Assembly: GCA_038380435.1 (NCBI GenBank)
Contig: JAWZYU010000028.1
Location: 21,126,201-21,190,200 of the forward strand
Reading direction: 5' to 3'
DNA from: Ryuthela nishihirai
Lineage: Eukaryota; Arthropoda; Arachnida; Araneae; Heptathelidae
DNA length: 64,000 nucleotides
A model generated the notes under the pieces. The model ran no database searches. It was given only the letters and a program-made list of their open reading frames with translations, and was not told the origin of the DNA. The translations under genes were made by a program, and so were the position numbers. Shown in pieces: positions 33,540-44,359 of this stretch. Within the stretch, counting starts at the first letter, position 1; the number at the start of each line of letters is the position of its first letter.

Positions 33540-33668
33540 CTCATAATAAATAGGCACTTTAGCGTCGATTTTAAATATTAGAGGAAAAATTGTCTTGAGC
33601 CGGGTGGGATATGAACCCACGACCTCCTGATAACATGTCAGGTGCTCTGGACCACTGAGCTACCGGCT
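33540..33668 (-). repeat. SINE-C unit, minus orientation
   Basis: The reverse complement reads CCGGTAGCTCAGTGGTCCAG (box A), CACCTGACATGTTATCAGGA, GTCGTGGGTTCATATCCCAC (box B), then CTCAAGACAATTTTTCCTCT and an AT-rich tail. The clearest tRNA-like head of the family. The anticodon loop lacks the usual T33, so it is not a working tRNA. Confidence 0.7.
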
Positions 33669-33671
33669 GCC

Positions 33672-33735
33672 GATCAAGATCTCCTCTAACTAGCGCTATT
33701 CTTGTTCATGGCGCTAGTTAGAGGAGATCTTGATC
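33672..33735. repeat. Perfect 25-bp hairpin
   Basis: 33672-33696 and 33711-33735 are exact reverse complements (arm begins GATCAAGATCTCCTCTAACT) around a 14-base loop. It abuts the SINE-C unit. Confidence 0.97.
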
Positions 33736-36137
33736 TTTTAATTAAAATTGATAAAAATTAAAATTAATTTGGAATGATCGTAAATGAAATTGCTAGTGAT
33801 CTCTAATAAAGGCTTAAGTAGCTCTAATTTTAGTTTGAATTTCTATTATTTTATTATTAAGAATGAGAGTGATCTTCTGATTGGTACATAACATGACATG
33901 TATATATCTGTTAGTCACTGTAGGAGCACATGGTGTCAATATTCTTCCCAGAGTATATTCATAGAAGACTACTTACATGCCATTACGTTGCAAGTAAAGC
34001 TCAGAACGAGGTGTAGAGACTAAAATTCAGCTGATTTTCTGCTGATAAAAAGTTAAGTGAAAAACATCCTTGGTCACAATTATAACTGACACTTTAAAGG
34101 TAAAACGTAATTTGATTGATTGTATAGTTTTTTTTATCTTGAATGCTATATATTTTTTGGTTTTCATCATTTGGCATCCAAGCCCCTTATATTTGGACAC
34201 CTTTTATAAAATGTATCATTTTTAGACTCTGTCTTTGCTTTTTTCAAACTTCTTGTCTATTTTAAAAGAATCTTAAACTTTTCCTTAATGTTTATTATAT
34301 TTATTGATTTTTGCCTTTTACATGAGTACTTTGCACCCATTGTTGTTTTATATTTTTGTTTTTGATTTTTATGGCTTTTATCTTATTTGGTTGTAGGTTT
34401 TGGGCCTTTTATCTTGGTTGGTACATAATGGCTTAAGTTGTATAAAACTCCAAACAACCAAAGATAGGAAAATATAGGTGTCCATCTTGCTCTAACTTAA
34501 AGAAAAAATTAATAGTAGTAAAAATAATACAGATATTAAAAAAATCAATGCTGTTATATGCCAAATGAGAATTTCTCCAAATCACCAACCCCAAAATTTG
34601 GGTGATACATGTAAGTGTTGATATCAGTTCAGTGTGTGAAAAATTCTTTCATATAAGCAATTTCTAAACTCTTAATAGCAGCAAGATTAACAACAATCCT
34701 AATGTTTTTGGTAATCTTGCCAATATTGTTTGAGGTAACAAGGTCTAGTGTTGTTGAAAATTCCGAACATTTGGTGATACCATGTCCTTCCAGCTGGTAT
34801 GAAACTAGTTGCATAAGTTTAATATAAGAAAAGAATAACATCTACTGCTAACCACAATGAATTGCTGTTCTGAATTGTCTACAAAAGCAGTTGATTTCTT
34901 TCAGTGATGCAAACAATTATCCTTCATTTACAATTAACAACATGAACTTCACATAGCAGATTTTTTTTTTCACTTCAGTAATGAATTAGTGCTGAGTAGT
35001 CAGAAGGCAATTTTTAAAAATTTCCTGCAACATGATTTTTATGTTTGCCATTTTTTTTTCAGTCTGATTATTCATATTTTATTATTCAGAATTAAATTCT
35101 CATTCTTTTGGTATATAACATGAACATTTTATGTTGTTTAGTTAGTTCAAATAAGAATCAATTAAAAGCTGAAGTTTTTAAAAGAAACTTCTAAAAGCCA
35201 TTTTAAGGGTTAAGAAAATTTGTCATGAACTTCTTATTGTTTTAATGAGTAAAGTAGTTTTTTTTACCATTGTCATTTGAGGAATGGGTCTCATTGAAGT
35301 GTAATTCACAATGCAATTATTATCTTGAAATAATAGGCAATCATAGGTGTGCACGTGTTGATGATATACATTGAATAAATATAGAGCTTATGTTTGAGGG
35401 GGTATTTATTTTTTATTTTTATGTTATATTTTGATATTGAATGAATTCAAAAATTATCGAAATTTTTATGCTCCTTTTTCCAAATGAATTTCTCATATTC
35501 AGAAATTGTTAATGCATATGAGCATAGTTGCCATCATATCTTTCTGTAAGTGCATCAGCCTATATCATTGGTCAAACCAATGCTCACAGGCACCTGATAT
35601 CCTGTGAACATTTTTCAAGTGCCCTTGAATCCCTTTATGAAGTTTTCTCCCAGATATGATCCAGGAGTTTCACAGAGTTATGGAAAAGGCTATCATGAGT
35701 TTCAGAAAAGCTAAGTAGCCTCCAACACTGAAAAGTTGGACACTGTTGCTCTATATAATCATATGGCTATTACCTTCCTTGTCTAGATGCAAAACTTCCT
35801 CTAAAGCATTGCTCCTTAACTCTTTTTGATTGGGATTCAAATCAGTCATAGCACTAACATGATGACCCGTGCTTCAGTTAATATGTTTACTGAAATAAGG
35901 CTAAAAAGATAGGTGAGATAATATAAATCTGACTATTTAATGTAATAATATAAATTTTAAGAAAGTAAAATCTAAAAAAAACAAGAGATTTTACATGATT
36001 AATCAAGATAACCTTGACTGATTTAGAAAGTCCTTCAAGATGATCTCTTATGTTTCCCATTATTATAGATATAATAAGAGCAAATGAGAACATAAGAATT
36101 AATTAAAAATGTAATAAATTAATAATAAGAGACGTAA
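33736..36137. other. Unique-looking intronic or intergenic DNA
   Basis: AT-rich. I found no exon resembling the upstream part of V-ATPase subunit H and no transposon termini. Because the H-subunit gene continues upstream, at least the right part is probably intron. Confidence 0.5.
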
Positions 36138-36425
36138 GTTGTTAGGTTGTTTTACCTCTGAGCAGCACTTTTTTGCACACAATGGGCTAAATGGCCAGGT
36201 CACATGGACCCCAAAGGCTCAGAGAAGGTTGGGGGAGGGGACCCACTGGAACAGCTGTTGGGAGACAGATGATAGCCTCCCATCAAGGCCATCCAGCGTG
36301 TTCTTTGACGTGCATAGGGTATGGCTCTCCCGCACATGGGGCCACAGCTTAATGTCCCATCCGACGGATGGTGGCCTTTCCAAGCCCATCGGTGTCCCTT
36401 ACTGACCATGGGCAGGGCGGGGAAT
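36138..36425 (-). mobile_element. SINE-A, 5'-truncated
   Basis: Reverse-oriented copy from the AGGTTGTTTTACCTCTGAG tail to the GCCCTGCCCA block. The head is missing. A 12-bp duplication with one mismatch, TAAGAGACGTAA/TAAGAGACATAA, flanks it (36126-36137 and 36426-36437). Confidence 0.92.
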
Positions 36426-36951
36426 TAAGAGACATAAACTAATGACTTAAAACTTTGAGTTTGAATATCATGCCATCATTGCACACTCTTTTTGCAAGTC
36501 ACTATTGGATGATTCAAAAATTTGAAGTTACTGGAGACCTATGATGATCTACTCAAATTTCATGGCAACCTCAGTGTTAAGAACCACAGCTCTAATATAA
36601 CTGCTACAAAGATTACTCTGCAGAGGTTATAGTGTTATATTATGTAACATTTCATTCTGTAATTTAAAATGGTTAAACTTTATTAGTAAGTTCTTTGATA
36701 CATTACTTTTAGTGTTTGTTTTCTTAATTCTCCTCAGTCATCCTACTTGTCACTGAGATATAGTTAGAGCCTATTAGCATTATGCACCATAAAGACTGGG
36801 AAAGAGGTGATACCCTGAAAAAAAGATGTTTATTGGTAATTATTATTGAGGAGAGGAGAGTATGTTTATAATTAATTGATCAGTTATATATGTATCATAT
36901 TTTGTTCAAATTTTGCTACTTATTTTAACTAACTGTATCTTATATTATTAG

Positions 36952-37065
36952 TGTGATTGAACAACTAGGTGGAAAACAACAGGTAATGCATTTGCTTAGT
37001 CATGAAGATCCCAATGTCAGATATCAAGCATTGTTATGTGTGCAGAAACTCATGGTTCATAATTG
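36952..37065 (+). CDS. VhaSFD: V-ATPase subunit H, penultimate coding exon
   Basis: A 114-bp exon framed by a branchpoint-like TAACTAAC, acceptor ATTATTAG (AG at 36950-36951) and donor TTG|GTAAAT. It starts with the third base of a codon, encodes 37 residues including [20 protein letters not shown] and [17 protein letters not shown], and ends with TG of a Trp codon completed by the next exon. This is the C-terminal armadillo-like block of subunit H (ATP6V1H/SFD), which couples the V1 and V0 sectors and gates ATPase activity of the proton pump. Earlier exons (N-terminal HEAT region) were not found in the window. The ORF is too short for simple ORF calling; recognition is by motif. Confidence 0.93.
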
Positions 37066-37162
37066 GTAAATTGTTTCTTCTACTTCATAACAGTAACAAA
37101 ACTAAAAATTTATTGTTTTCCAATAATTTGCTTAAAGTAAGATTAAAATCTTATTTTAAATA

Positions 37163-37665
37163 AAGAATATCCAAAAAATAATGGTAGTGTATCAAGAACC
37201 AATAAGTAGAAAAAAATATATCATATTCGAAAAAGTAATATATTTAACATGTGCACTGTTTGTGACCCTGTGTGTATCAAATCCATATTCCATTTTTTGT
37301 TATTCAAAATTCAGCATATCTCTTGTTACGTGCTCAATTGCTTTGTGGCTTTCAAATGATTCACGTCTCAGATTTGTTCCACATTGAACAGTAATGGCTA
37401 ATTTATGCTCAATTAACAACGAAACATGTTGCAGCTTTTCCTTTGGAGTAAATACGGCTAAACAATGATACACAATGAGCAATAGCATGATACTATGTTG
37501 GTGATTTTGAAAATGTAATGGTAGCACATTGTGTCCTCTGGTGGCTGTGTGTGAAACTGTTTGAGTGGAGGAATGTACAGGTATAATATGAAATGTGATG
37601 CCTTTTGTGTATTTGGGGACAGTATTTCCTGAAACCCCATCATTATTTGTTGGACACCCTGTATA
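37163..37665. mobile_element. Degenerate mariner-like element
   Basis: The right end, read inward, is CAGGGTGTCCAACAAATAAT, a typical mariner/Tc-type terminus. The left end has a weaker match, ATATCCAAAAAATAATGGT. No transposase is readable. Confidence 0.5.
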
Positions 37666-37675
37666 TAAAAAAAAG

Positions 37676-37877
37676 TTACTCCTCAGGCAGCTAACTTGCT
37701 GTAAAGTTTTATAATAGCCCTCTTGGTATAATATGCCATTGAGATCAGTGAGGAAAGTAAGACCTCAACAGAAAAACAACTTGTATTAGAAAAAACAAAT
37801 ATCATATACAGACTTTGAACTAAGGTCCCTTTACTCTGCACCCAAGTATTCTAATCTGTCAGCCACTTGAACAATTT
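37676..37877 (-). mobile_element. SINE-B, old copy
   Basis: The body is recognisable in reverse (CCTCAGGCAGCTAACTTGCT, GACCTCAACAGAAAAACAAC) and so is the tRNA head (reverse of GAACTAAGGTCCCTTTA). Heavily mutated. Immediately followed by about 40 bp of a SINE-A 3' end (37879-37920). Confidence 0.7.
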
Positions 37878-38537
37878 GTTTTACCATGAATAGCACTTTT
37901 TTTACACAATGGATTAATATTTAAATTAATTAATAATTAAATAAATTTTATTAAAACAAATTAATAATATAAATTTTAAATTTTATAAATTAATTAATAG
38001 TTTAAATTACGAGGACCCTAAAGTGCAAAATGTTATACGAACCATGATGGATTTTGCAGTTATTTCAAAGATATGGTTTGCTTACTTTTGAAGCTAAGGG
38101 TTAATTGGATAATTACAAGTTGACTAACCAACAACTAACAATGCTATTTTGGCTTTAGAAAAAGGAGACAAACTTATAAAAGAGCAATGCAACTTATGTC
38201 TAGTAGAACTAAGTGCATGAAACAACTCTAAAGTGGTATGTTCATGGTAAATTGTTATTATAGAACTCTTAGTGAACAAGTTAGAATGCAAAATTGTTGA
38301 AAATGCCTGCCCTTGCAGCTTTACATATAAAGAAGAGAAAATTAAATACAGCATTCTACCTTAGGGACCTGGGCCAAGAGTGTGAAACATAATTCTCCCC
38401 GAAATTTACGAAGTAGAAAAAAATTAAAAGATTAATATTTAAGTCCTCAAGGACTGTCAGCACTGTTCAGAATTGCTAGCACAACAATAAAACTTATATT
38501 TTACAAAAATAGAAATTTCCATTTTAAATGTTATATA

Positions 38538-39510
38538 CACTGCATGGACAAATTATTATATACACCTACCTAATAACCTGTTTCTCCACCGTTTGCCCTC
38601 ACAACAGCAGCCAAATGTCTTGTAAGGACTCATGGAGGTGGTGTTGCTGCCTATGAAGCAAAAATCGTCTGTTGTAGAGCATCCACAGTTGCCGGTGGGG
38701 GTTTGAAGGCTCGATGACATCATGGTGCAGAGAGAGATCATTATGAATGGGTGTAGATGGTCATCGTGGATGTTCACATACCTTATGCCAGTGACAGAGG
38801 TCTCGAAGGGTATGAGGGCCCCAAGGAAGCCAATGTGAATATACCCCAAACTGTTACACCACCTCTACCTGCCTGTATGACCCCAACTTGCCAAGCTGGG
38901 TTCACTGTTTCATGTGGTTTACACCACACACCCACCCTTCCATCAGTTGATAGAGTTGAAACTATAATTCATCAGACCAGATGACATGTTTCCATTCCTC
39001 CACACTCCATTTGTGATTGGACTTTGCAAACTGTAACCTAATCTTTCAATGCCTTGAAGTCAACAAGGGGACGCGATGTGGATATTGACTGCCATAGTGT
39101 GTTTTATCCATGGTAAGAAGATAGTCTTTGGGCATAAGCTTGGATACCTTGCTGCGAACAGTCTTTACCACCTCATCCCAAAGATATTCAATAGGGTTAA
39201 GATCTGGGGACTGTGCACATCAATGAAGCAAGGAAAACTCAGCATGTTGCTGTAACCATTTGGTGATGATGCATGCCTTTCAAACAGGCACATTATCATG
39301 CTGAACATGTCCATCCAGGTGAGGATAAACTGTAGCCATGAAGGAATGAACTTGGTCAGCAATGATATTTAAATATACCATGGTGTTCATATGCTCTTTG
39401 ATGGATATCAGGGAGCCTAATGTGTGCCAGGAAAACATTCCCCACACCACCACCATTGGCCTGTACTCTGAAAGGCTTTCCAAGTCCATGGAGCCATCTT
39501 GTCTGACACC
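38538..39510 (-). pseudogene. Chimeric Tc1-like remnants
   Basis: It starts after TA with CACTGCATGGACAAATTATT, the TIR of the complete element at 42239. The first half (to about 39080) follows that element with an internal deletion of the middle of the transposase. From about 39085 a second, different Tc1 C-terminus begins again: minus-strand CAQSPDLNPIEYLWDEV (catalytic Glu block), HVQHDNVPV, and VWGMFSWHTLGSLISIKEH. Two Tc1 3' ends in tandem imply either a nested pair or a recombinant. It is cut on the right by SINE-A. Confidence 0.8.
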
Positions 39511-39780
39511 ACGGTCGGTAGGGGACACCGATGGGCTTGGAAAGGCCGCCGTCCATCGGATGGGACGTTAAGCTGTGGCACCGTGTGCTGGAGAGCCATA
39601 CCCTGTGCACATTAAAGAACACGCTGGATGGCCTTGACGGGGGGCTACCATCTGTCTTCCAACAGCTGTTCCAGTGGGTCCCCTCCCCCAACCTTCTCTG
39701 AGCCCTTAGGGTCCATGTGACCTGGCCATTTAGCCCATGGTGTGCAAAAAAGTGCTGCTCAGAGGTAAAACAACCCAACC
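39511..39780 (+). mobile_element. SINE-A, 5'-truncated
   Basis: Starts at ACGGTCGGTAGGGGACACCG and runs to AAAACAACCCAACC. It truncates the Tc1 remnant, and the missing Tc1 sequence does not resume on the other side. Confidence 0.9.
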
Positions 39781-40381
39781 AGGAGAAGCTTGATAGAGCT
39801 TCTAGGTTATCTCTTAACCTAGAAGTTCTTGTCCTTTGTGTAAGTGAGTACCTTCATCCCTTTTTTAATTAAAAAAAATTAACAACCATAAGAATAATTA
39901 AAGATTTCCAGAATAATTAAAGTAGAAGAATTATTAACGTTGTGGAAGCTGAGTTGTTGGTACGATTAATTTCTAGGCAAAAGACCACTGTGTAGAATCT
40001 TGGATGAAATATGAATATTTGTATTGTCTTTCTATAGAGGTTTTGCCTGCCTCACAGATTTTTTGTATACGATATTATAGGACAGACTGCAATTATGCCT
40101 TTGCAGAAAAAAGACTGCCTAAGAAAGAATTTTAATGTAAAAATTCAGTGTTTCTTGAAAGCATGCTGGAAAACAGCTTTAAAGTTTTTGCCGAATTTTA
40201 ATTAATTATGTTGTCAAGTTTAGGTATTAATTTTCCACAAATGATGTGCTATATATATATGAGTTTAATTTTTAGAAGGCAATTAAATTTTTAAAAAAAT
40301 TCACACGTTCAAGATCATTATAGGGAATGAAAGATACCCCAGAAGTTCATTGTTTTTTTGCACTAAAGTTAACCCATTTAA

Positions 40382-40501
40382 CCTTATGAAGTCATTGAGG
40401 ATGCTGGGATAGAGAATTATGCTACAGCATCTGACCTTTTACGGGCAATGGCTGCTCTTGAGAATTATTTTGCTAACACATCACATAGTAATAAGATTTG
40501 A
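40382..40501 (+). other. Short open frame with protein-like composition
   Basis: Thirty-nine codons between two stops, including DAGIENYATASDLLRAMAAL. The composition is unlike random AT-rich translation. No splice sites bound it cleanly and I cannot name a family. It may be a transposon-coding fragment inside the V-ATPase intron. Confidence 0.3.
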
Positions 40502-41326
40502 AAGATGACAAATATCGTGATTTTAGATTCAAGCATGATACAAAATAGACAACTTTCAACGTACACAGTGGTGTGAAAAAAATCTTTATTGTATTCTGTT
40601 AATGTGGAAAAGTTGCTAGTCAAGCTCCTGAACAAACATGCAAAAGTTTTGCAATAAAGAAACTTAGGGTTCTACTCTACCTTTGAAATTTTCACCAATT
40701 CAAGTTTGCATTTTAGACATTCTTGTTTCAATTCTTTGCTACACATAAGACAGAGAAAAATCTTAGAAGCTATTTGTGGCTTGTAGTCTTGTCCTTGACT
40801 TCGCATGCAAGGACATATTCCACTACAACTGAAATCAAATGTTGTCAGAGCAATTGCCTCAGAGCTAACATAATACAAAAGGTGTGCCTGCTGGAACAGG
40901 AGTCTTGGCCACTATGACATTAAAGCTAGTTTTAGTCATTTTTAGGTAAAGTAAGAAATTTGTTTTTATGTGTATAATTTAACACTGCTAATGGCAATGG
41001 ATGTTGTCTCCCATATGGCACATAGAAAAGAAAGTGAGACAGGAATTCCCAGAATCACATCCGCTTGTTTAGAAGTTTAGACATTAAATGTCTGCATCCC
41101 TCGTTTCAGAGGTGTTATGCAAATCATAATAATTTTCAGCTGAGTTTAATCATTGTCTTTTTGATATTGAATATAATATTTTTTCTTTTCTGGTTAGACT
41201 TTCATCAAATAATGCACAAAAAATAACAGAAGAGATTTACAGTGTTGAAGTACCAAAATAAATCAGTTCTAAGTTTTGCCTATTTAGAAATAATTTCCAT
41301 AAATGCATAAGAGGTATGGCTTATAG

Positions 41327-41792
41327 CAGTGCTGTCCAACTTCTCTAAGACCACGGGCCATTTTTCCTTTCGCCAATATTTCGCAGGCCACTTTTTCTTT
41401 CGTCAATGTTTCGCGGGCCAAAAAAAAGAATAGGACAGGATAGGTAATTGAAAAGTCAGTTCATGTCACCTCAAAAAATTATATATACAAAAAATAATAA
41501 GTAATAATAAAGCAATATAAATTTTCTAAACCTTATCAAATATTTAATAAATTTGATGAGAGCATTGTGTCTGTAGTTGTTGGGCAATAAGAATAGAATA
41601 AGTAAATTGAAATAAAGGAATAATAATTGCAAATAGAATGAGTAAGTTGAAGATTGCATATCAAGTAAAGTAATATAAGTTGACAAAAATTATAAGGTGG
41701 ATTATAGATATTTATTTAAAATTTCAAGTAAAAACTTGATTTTGTTCGCGGGCCACAAAAAACTTTTGTGGGCCGCTAGTTGGACAGCACTG
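41327..41792. mobile_element. hAT non-autonomous element, exact borders
   Basis: Terminal inverted repeats CAGTGCTGTCCAAC and GTTGGACAGCACTG, with a perfect 8-bp duplication GCTTATAG (41319-41326 and 41793-41800). The ends carry GGGCCA-rich subterminal motifs. No transposase. 466 bp. Confidence 0.95.
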
Positions 41793-41954
41793 GCTTATAG
41801 CATCAGTTTCCATCATGTTTTGTGATCAGTAGAAAAACAGGGCTCCATGTTTATGCATTATTATCTATGTTTATTTCCACAATTTTTGTTCATTTGCCAC
41901 TGGCGAATGAACAAAAAATTGCGGGAATACTTATATGTCACATTATTGAAGAAA

Positions 41955-42035
41955 TGGTTAGCTTCTGGTGGTCTAGCAATTAGGACACCTGGCATGCTTC
42001 TGGGAGGTGTGAGTTTGAATCCCACTCGGGGAAAC
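41955..42035 (+). repeat. tRNA(Glu)-like SINE head
   Basis: TCTGGTGGTCTAGCAATTAG closely resembles the 5' half of tRNA(Glu). A CCTGG/CTGGG stem and GTTTGAATCCCACTC (box B-like) follow. The anticodon loop and acceptor stem do not fit a functional tRNA, and an A/T-rich tail follows. Confidence 0.6.
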
Positions 42036-42238
42036 CAATTTTTTTCAACTAATTATTTCAAGTGTTTCTTGTCTATGGTCATTTTCCTGTGATACTTTAT
42101 TATTGAATGGTAAGGATGTTTCAAAATGACAAAATCAAAACTTTGACATTTCAATACACTATCATCTATTGTAGTTGTTACATAAAATTTGCATTTCTAA
42201 TGGTAAGCAATGCCTCTTCCATGTTCAATTTTATAATA

Positions 42239-43438
42239 AACTAAATGGACAAATTATTATACACACCTACCTAATCTTGTTGATCCACCTTTTGCCCTCA
42301 CAATAGCGCCAGACTTGGTAAGGACTCGATGAGGTGTTGAAAACACTAGGGTGGTGTTGCCGCTCATGAAAAGAGGATTGCCTGTCGTAGACCATCCACA
42401 GTTGCTGCTGGGTGCTGGGGTTGGCAGGCTTTTCCAGTTCATCCTGCAATTCTCAATGGAGTTGAGGTCTGGTGATCGAGAGGACCATTCGAGTGTGGAA
42501 TGAATTTGAATGCTCCTGGAACCAATTGGTTGCAACTTGGGAAGTATGCGGTGTGATGTTGTCCTGTTGAAAGATGGCATAATGGTGTGGAAAGAGAATC
42601 GTTACGAACGGGTGTAGATGATCGGCAAGGATGTTCACATACCTTATGCTGTGACATAGATCTTGAAGAATACGAGGGGCCCCAAGGAAACTCATGTAAA
42701 TGCACCCCAAACTGTTACAGCACCTCCACCTGCCTGTATGACTGCAACTTAGCAAGGTGTGTCCATCCCTTCTGTTTTTTACACCAGACACGCACCCTCC
42801 CATCGGCATGATAAGAGTTGAAACTGTGATTCATCTGACCAGATGGTGTGTTTCCATTCCTCCACACTCAAGTTGTGATATACCTTTGCAAACTGCAACT
42901 TAATCTCTCAGTGCATTACAGTCAACAAGAGGACACAATGTGGACATCGACTACAATAGCGTATTTTTTTCCATGGTACAATGGATAGTCTTTGTGAATA
43001 AGCTTGTGGATGCACCATTATTCAATTCTGACGTTATTTGCTCCTTGATAGCTGTGCATTGTAACAATGTGGGACAGTCTGTGCTGATCTCAAGAGTCAA
43101 TTGCACATTTACATCCACATTTCTCCCGCTGGTTGGAGGTTTTGCTGTATTTCACATAGTCTTGGTATACCTGTGCGATGATCTGATGTGGAAATCCCAA
43201 GTTTCAGCAGTTGCTGTGATTGAACAACCAGCCTTCCTTGCACCTACTATCTGGCCATGGTCAAACTCCCTCATGTTGCTGCCTTTACCCATGATTACTT
43301 ATCCGTGACTGGTTTCCAATGTGTAGAGACTTGCTCTATTTCTAGGCATTGCCAGTTTCAGCTTCCCACAGACTTGATGCGATACTTCTTCTTTACATAT
43401 TGTTATCGGGGTGCATATAATAATTTGTCCATTCAGTG
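42239..43438 (-). pseudogene. Full-length but dead Tc1-like transposon
   Basis: 1,200 bp bounded by TA and inverted repeats (AACTAAATGGACAAATTATT left, and the mirrored CACTGAATGGACAAATTATT at the right end). On the minus strand the transposase is readable in pieces: YAIFQQDNITPHTSQVATNW (second Asp), RSPDLNSIENC (Glu), and IYMSFLGAPRIL. Frameshifts are numerous. It is in the V-ATPase intron in antisense orientation. Confidence 0.88.
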
Positions 43439-43599
43439 TATAAGAATATTATAGGATACATTACAGAAAAAAATATAATTCAATTATATTTAATTTTGTA
43501 TTTACATATGTATTGTATTTAATCTTCTACTGATAAGTTTCTTCTCTGACCTGTAATTTTGAAATACTCAGAAATTATTTATTTTTTGATATATTTTAG

Positions 43600-43660
43600 G
43601 GAATACCTAGGACGACAATTAGAAAAAGAAACAAGCCAGACTTCTGCAGCCAAAGCATAA
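43600..43660 (+). CDS. VhaSFD: V-ATPase subunit H, last coding exon
   Basis: Acceptor TATATTTTAG, then G completing the Trp codon, 19 residues (EYLGRQLEKETSQTSAAKA) and TAA at 43658-43660. This matches the conserved C-terminus of subunit H following the MVHNW block of the previous exon, and the split-codon phases agree. It is too short to appear as an ORF. Confidence 0.93.
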
Positions 43661-44126
43661 TAGAGATTAACATTTTGCATTCTAGTCCAGTTTGTGGGTT
43701 ATTGGGTATCAAAACAAACAAGAATTCTTTGTGTATAGCATAGAAAATTCACATGTGGAATGTATTATGATTCATTTTAAGCAGAGTGCAATGTTATGTA
43801 AAATTCAATTGCAGATTTAACTAACTTAAATTTAATTCAAAGGCAATCAGTCATGTTGTGATAGTAATGTAGTCAGCTTTGTTGGATGGAACGTTTAAAA
43901 TTTGTTGTGTATATATATATATAAATGATTAAAGCTGTAAGTTTTATGGCATTTTTCTGTGAGCTAGAGGATTAAATTCTGCCAAATTAAGTTGTACTTA
44001 GTTATTTGGAAGAATTAAGAAACCTTTATCAGGAAATGTAAACAAGAATCCAAGTCTGTTATAAAAGCTGTATAATTTTAAAAGCATAAATCGTTTTGTC
44101 TTATGATTTTTTTCTTGATGAATAAA
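43661..44126 (+). other. V-ATPase H 3' UTR with poly(A) signal
   Basis: AT-rich UTR after the stop. AATAAA at 44121-44126 is the first consensus polyadenylation signal I see. A (TA)n run lies at 43911-43924. The transcript probably ends shortly after 44140. Confidence 0.6.
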
Positions 44127-44359
44127 TAACTTATATATTTTTTTCTCTATTTAACACTTGTATATCGTAATATAAATGGCACAACATAGCCTTAGTTGTT
44201 CTTGCACCATAGGTCCTAAAAATAACCAATCAAAATGAAATGTTATTCACTTAGTACAGGGTATAACTAAGTGGCTACTAATAGCATCACTAACAGATAA
44301 GTTACTGTCAGATTCATTAGCAACTTCACTCATGAGTTGTAAACAGGTATGCCAATATA

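Larger units (their letters stand above)
37066..43599 (+). other. Last intron of the V-ATPase H gene
   Basis: A 6.5 kb phase-2 intron, GT at 37066-37067 and AG at 43598-43599. It is filled with a mariner-like remnant, SINE-B, two Tc1-type elements, SINE-A, a hAT MITE and a tRNA(Glu)-like SINE. Between 39781 and 41326 it holds no recognised repeat. Confidence 0.85.

Noticed and set aside
33736..36900. Further upstream V-ATPase H exons
   Set aside because: I looked for the expected conserved block preceding VIEQLGG and found no splice-flanked match, so none is claimed.
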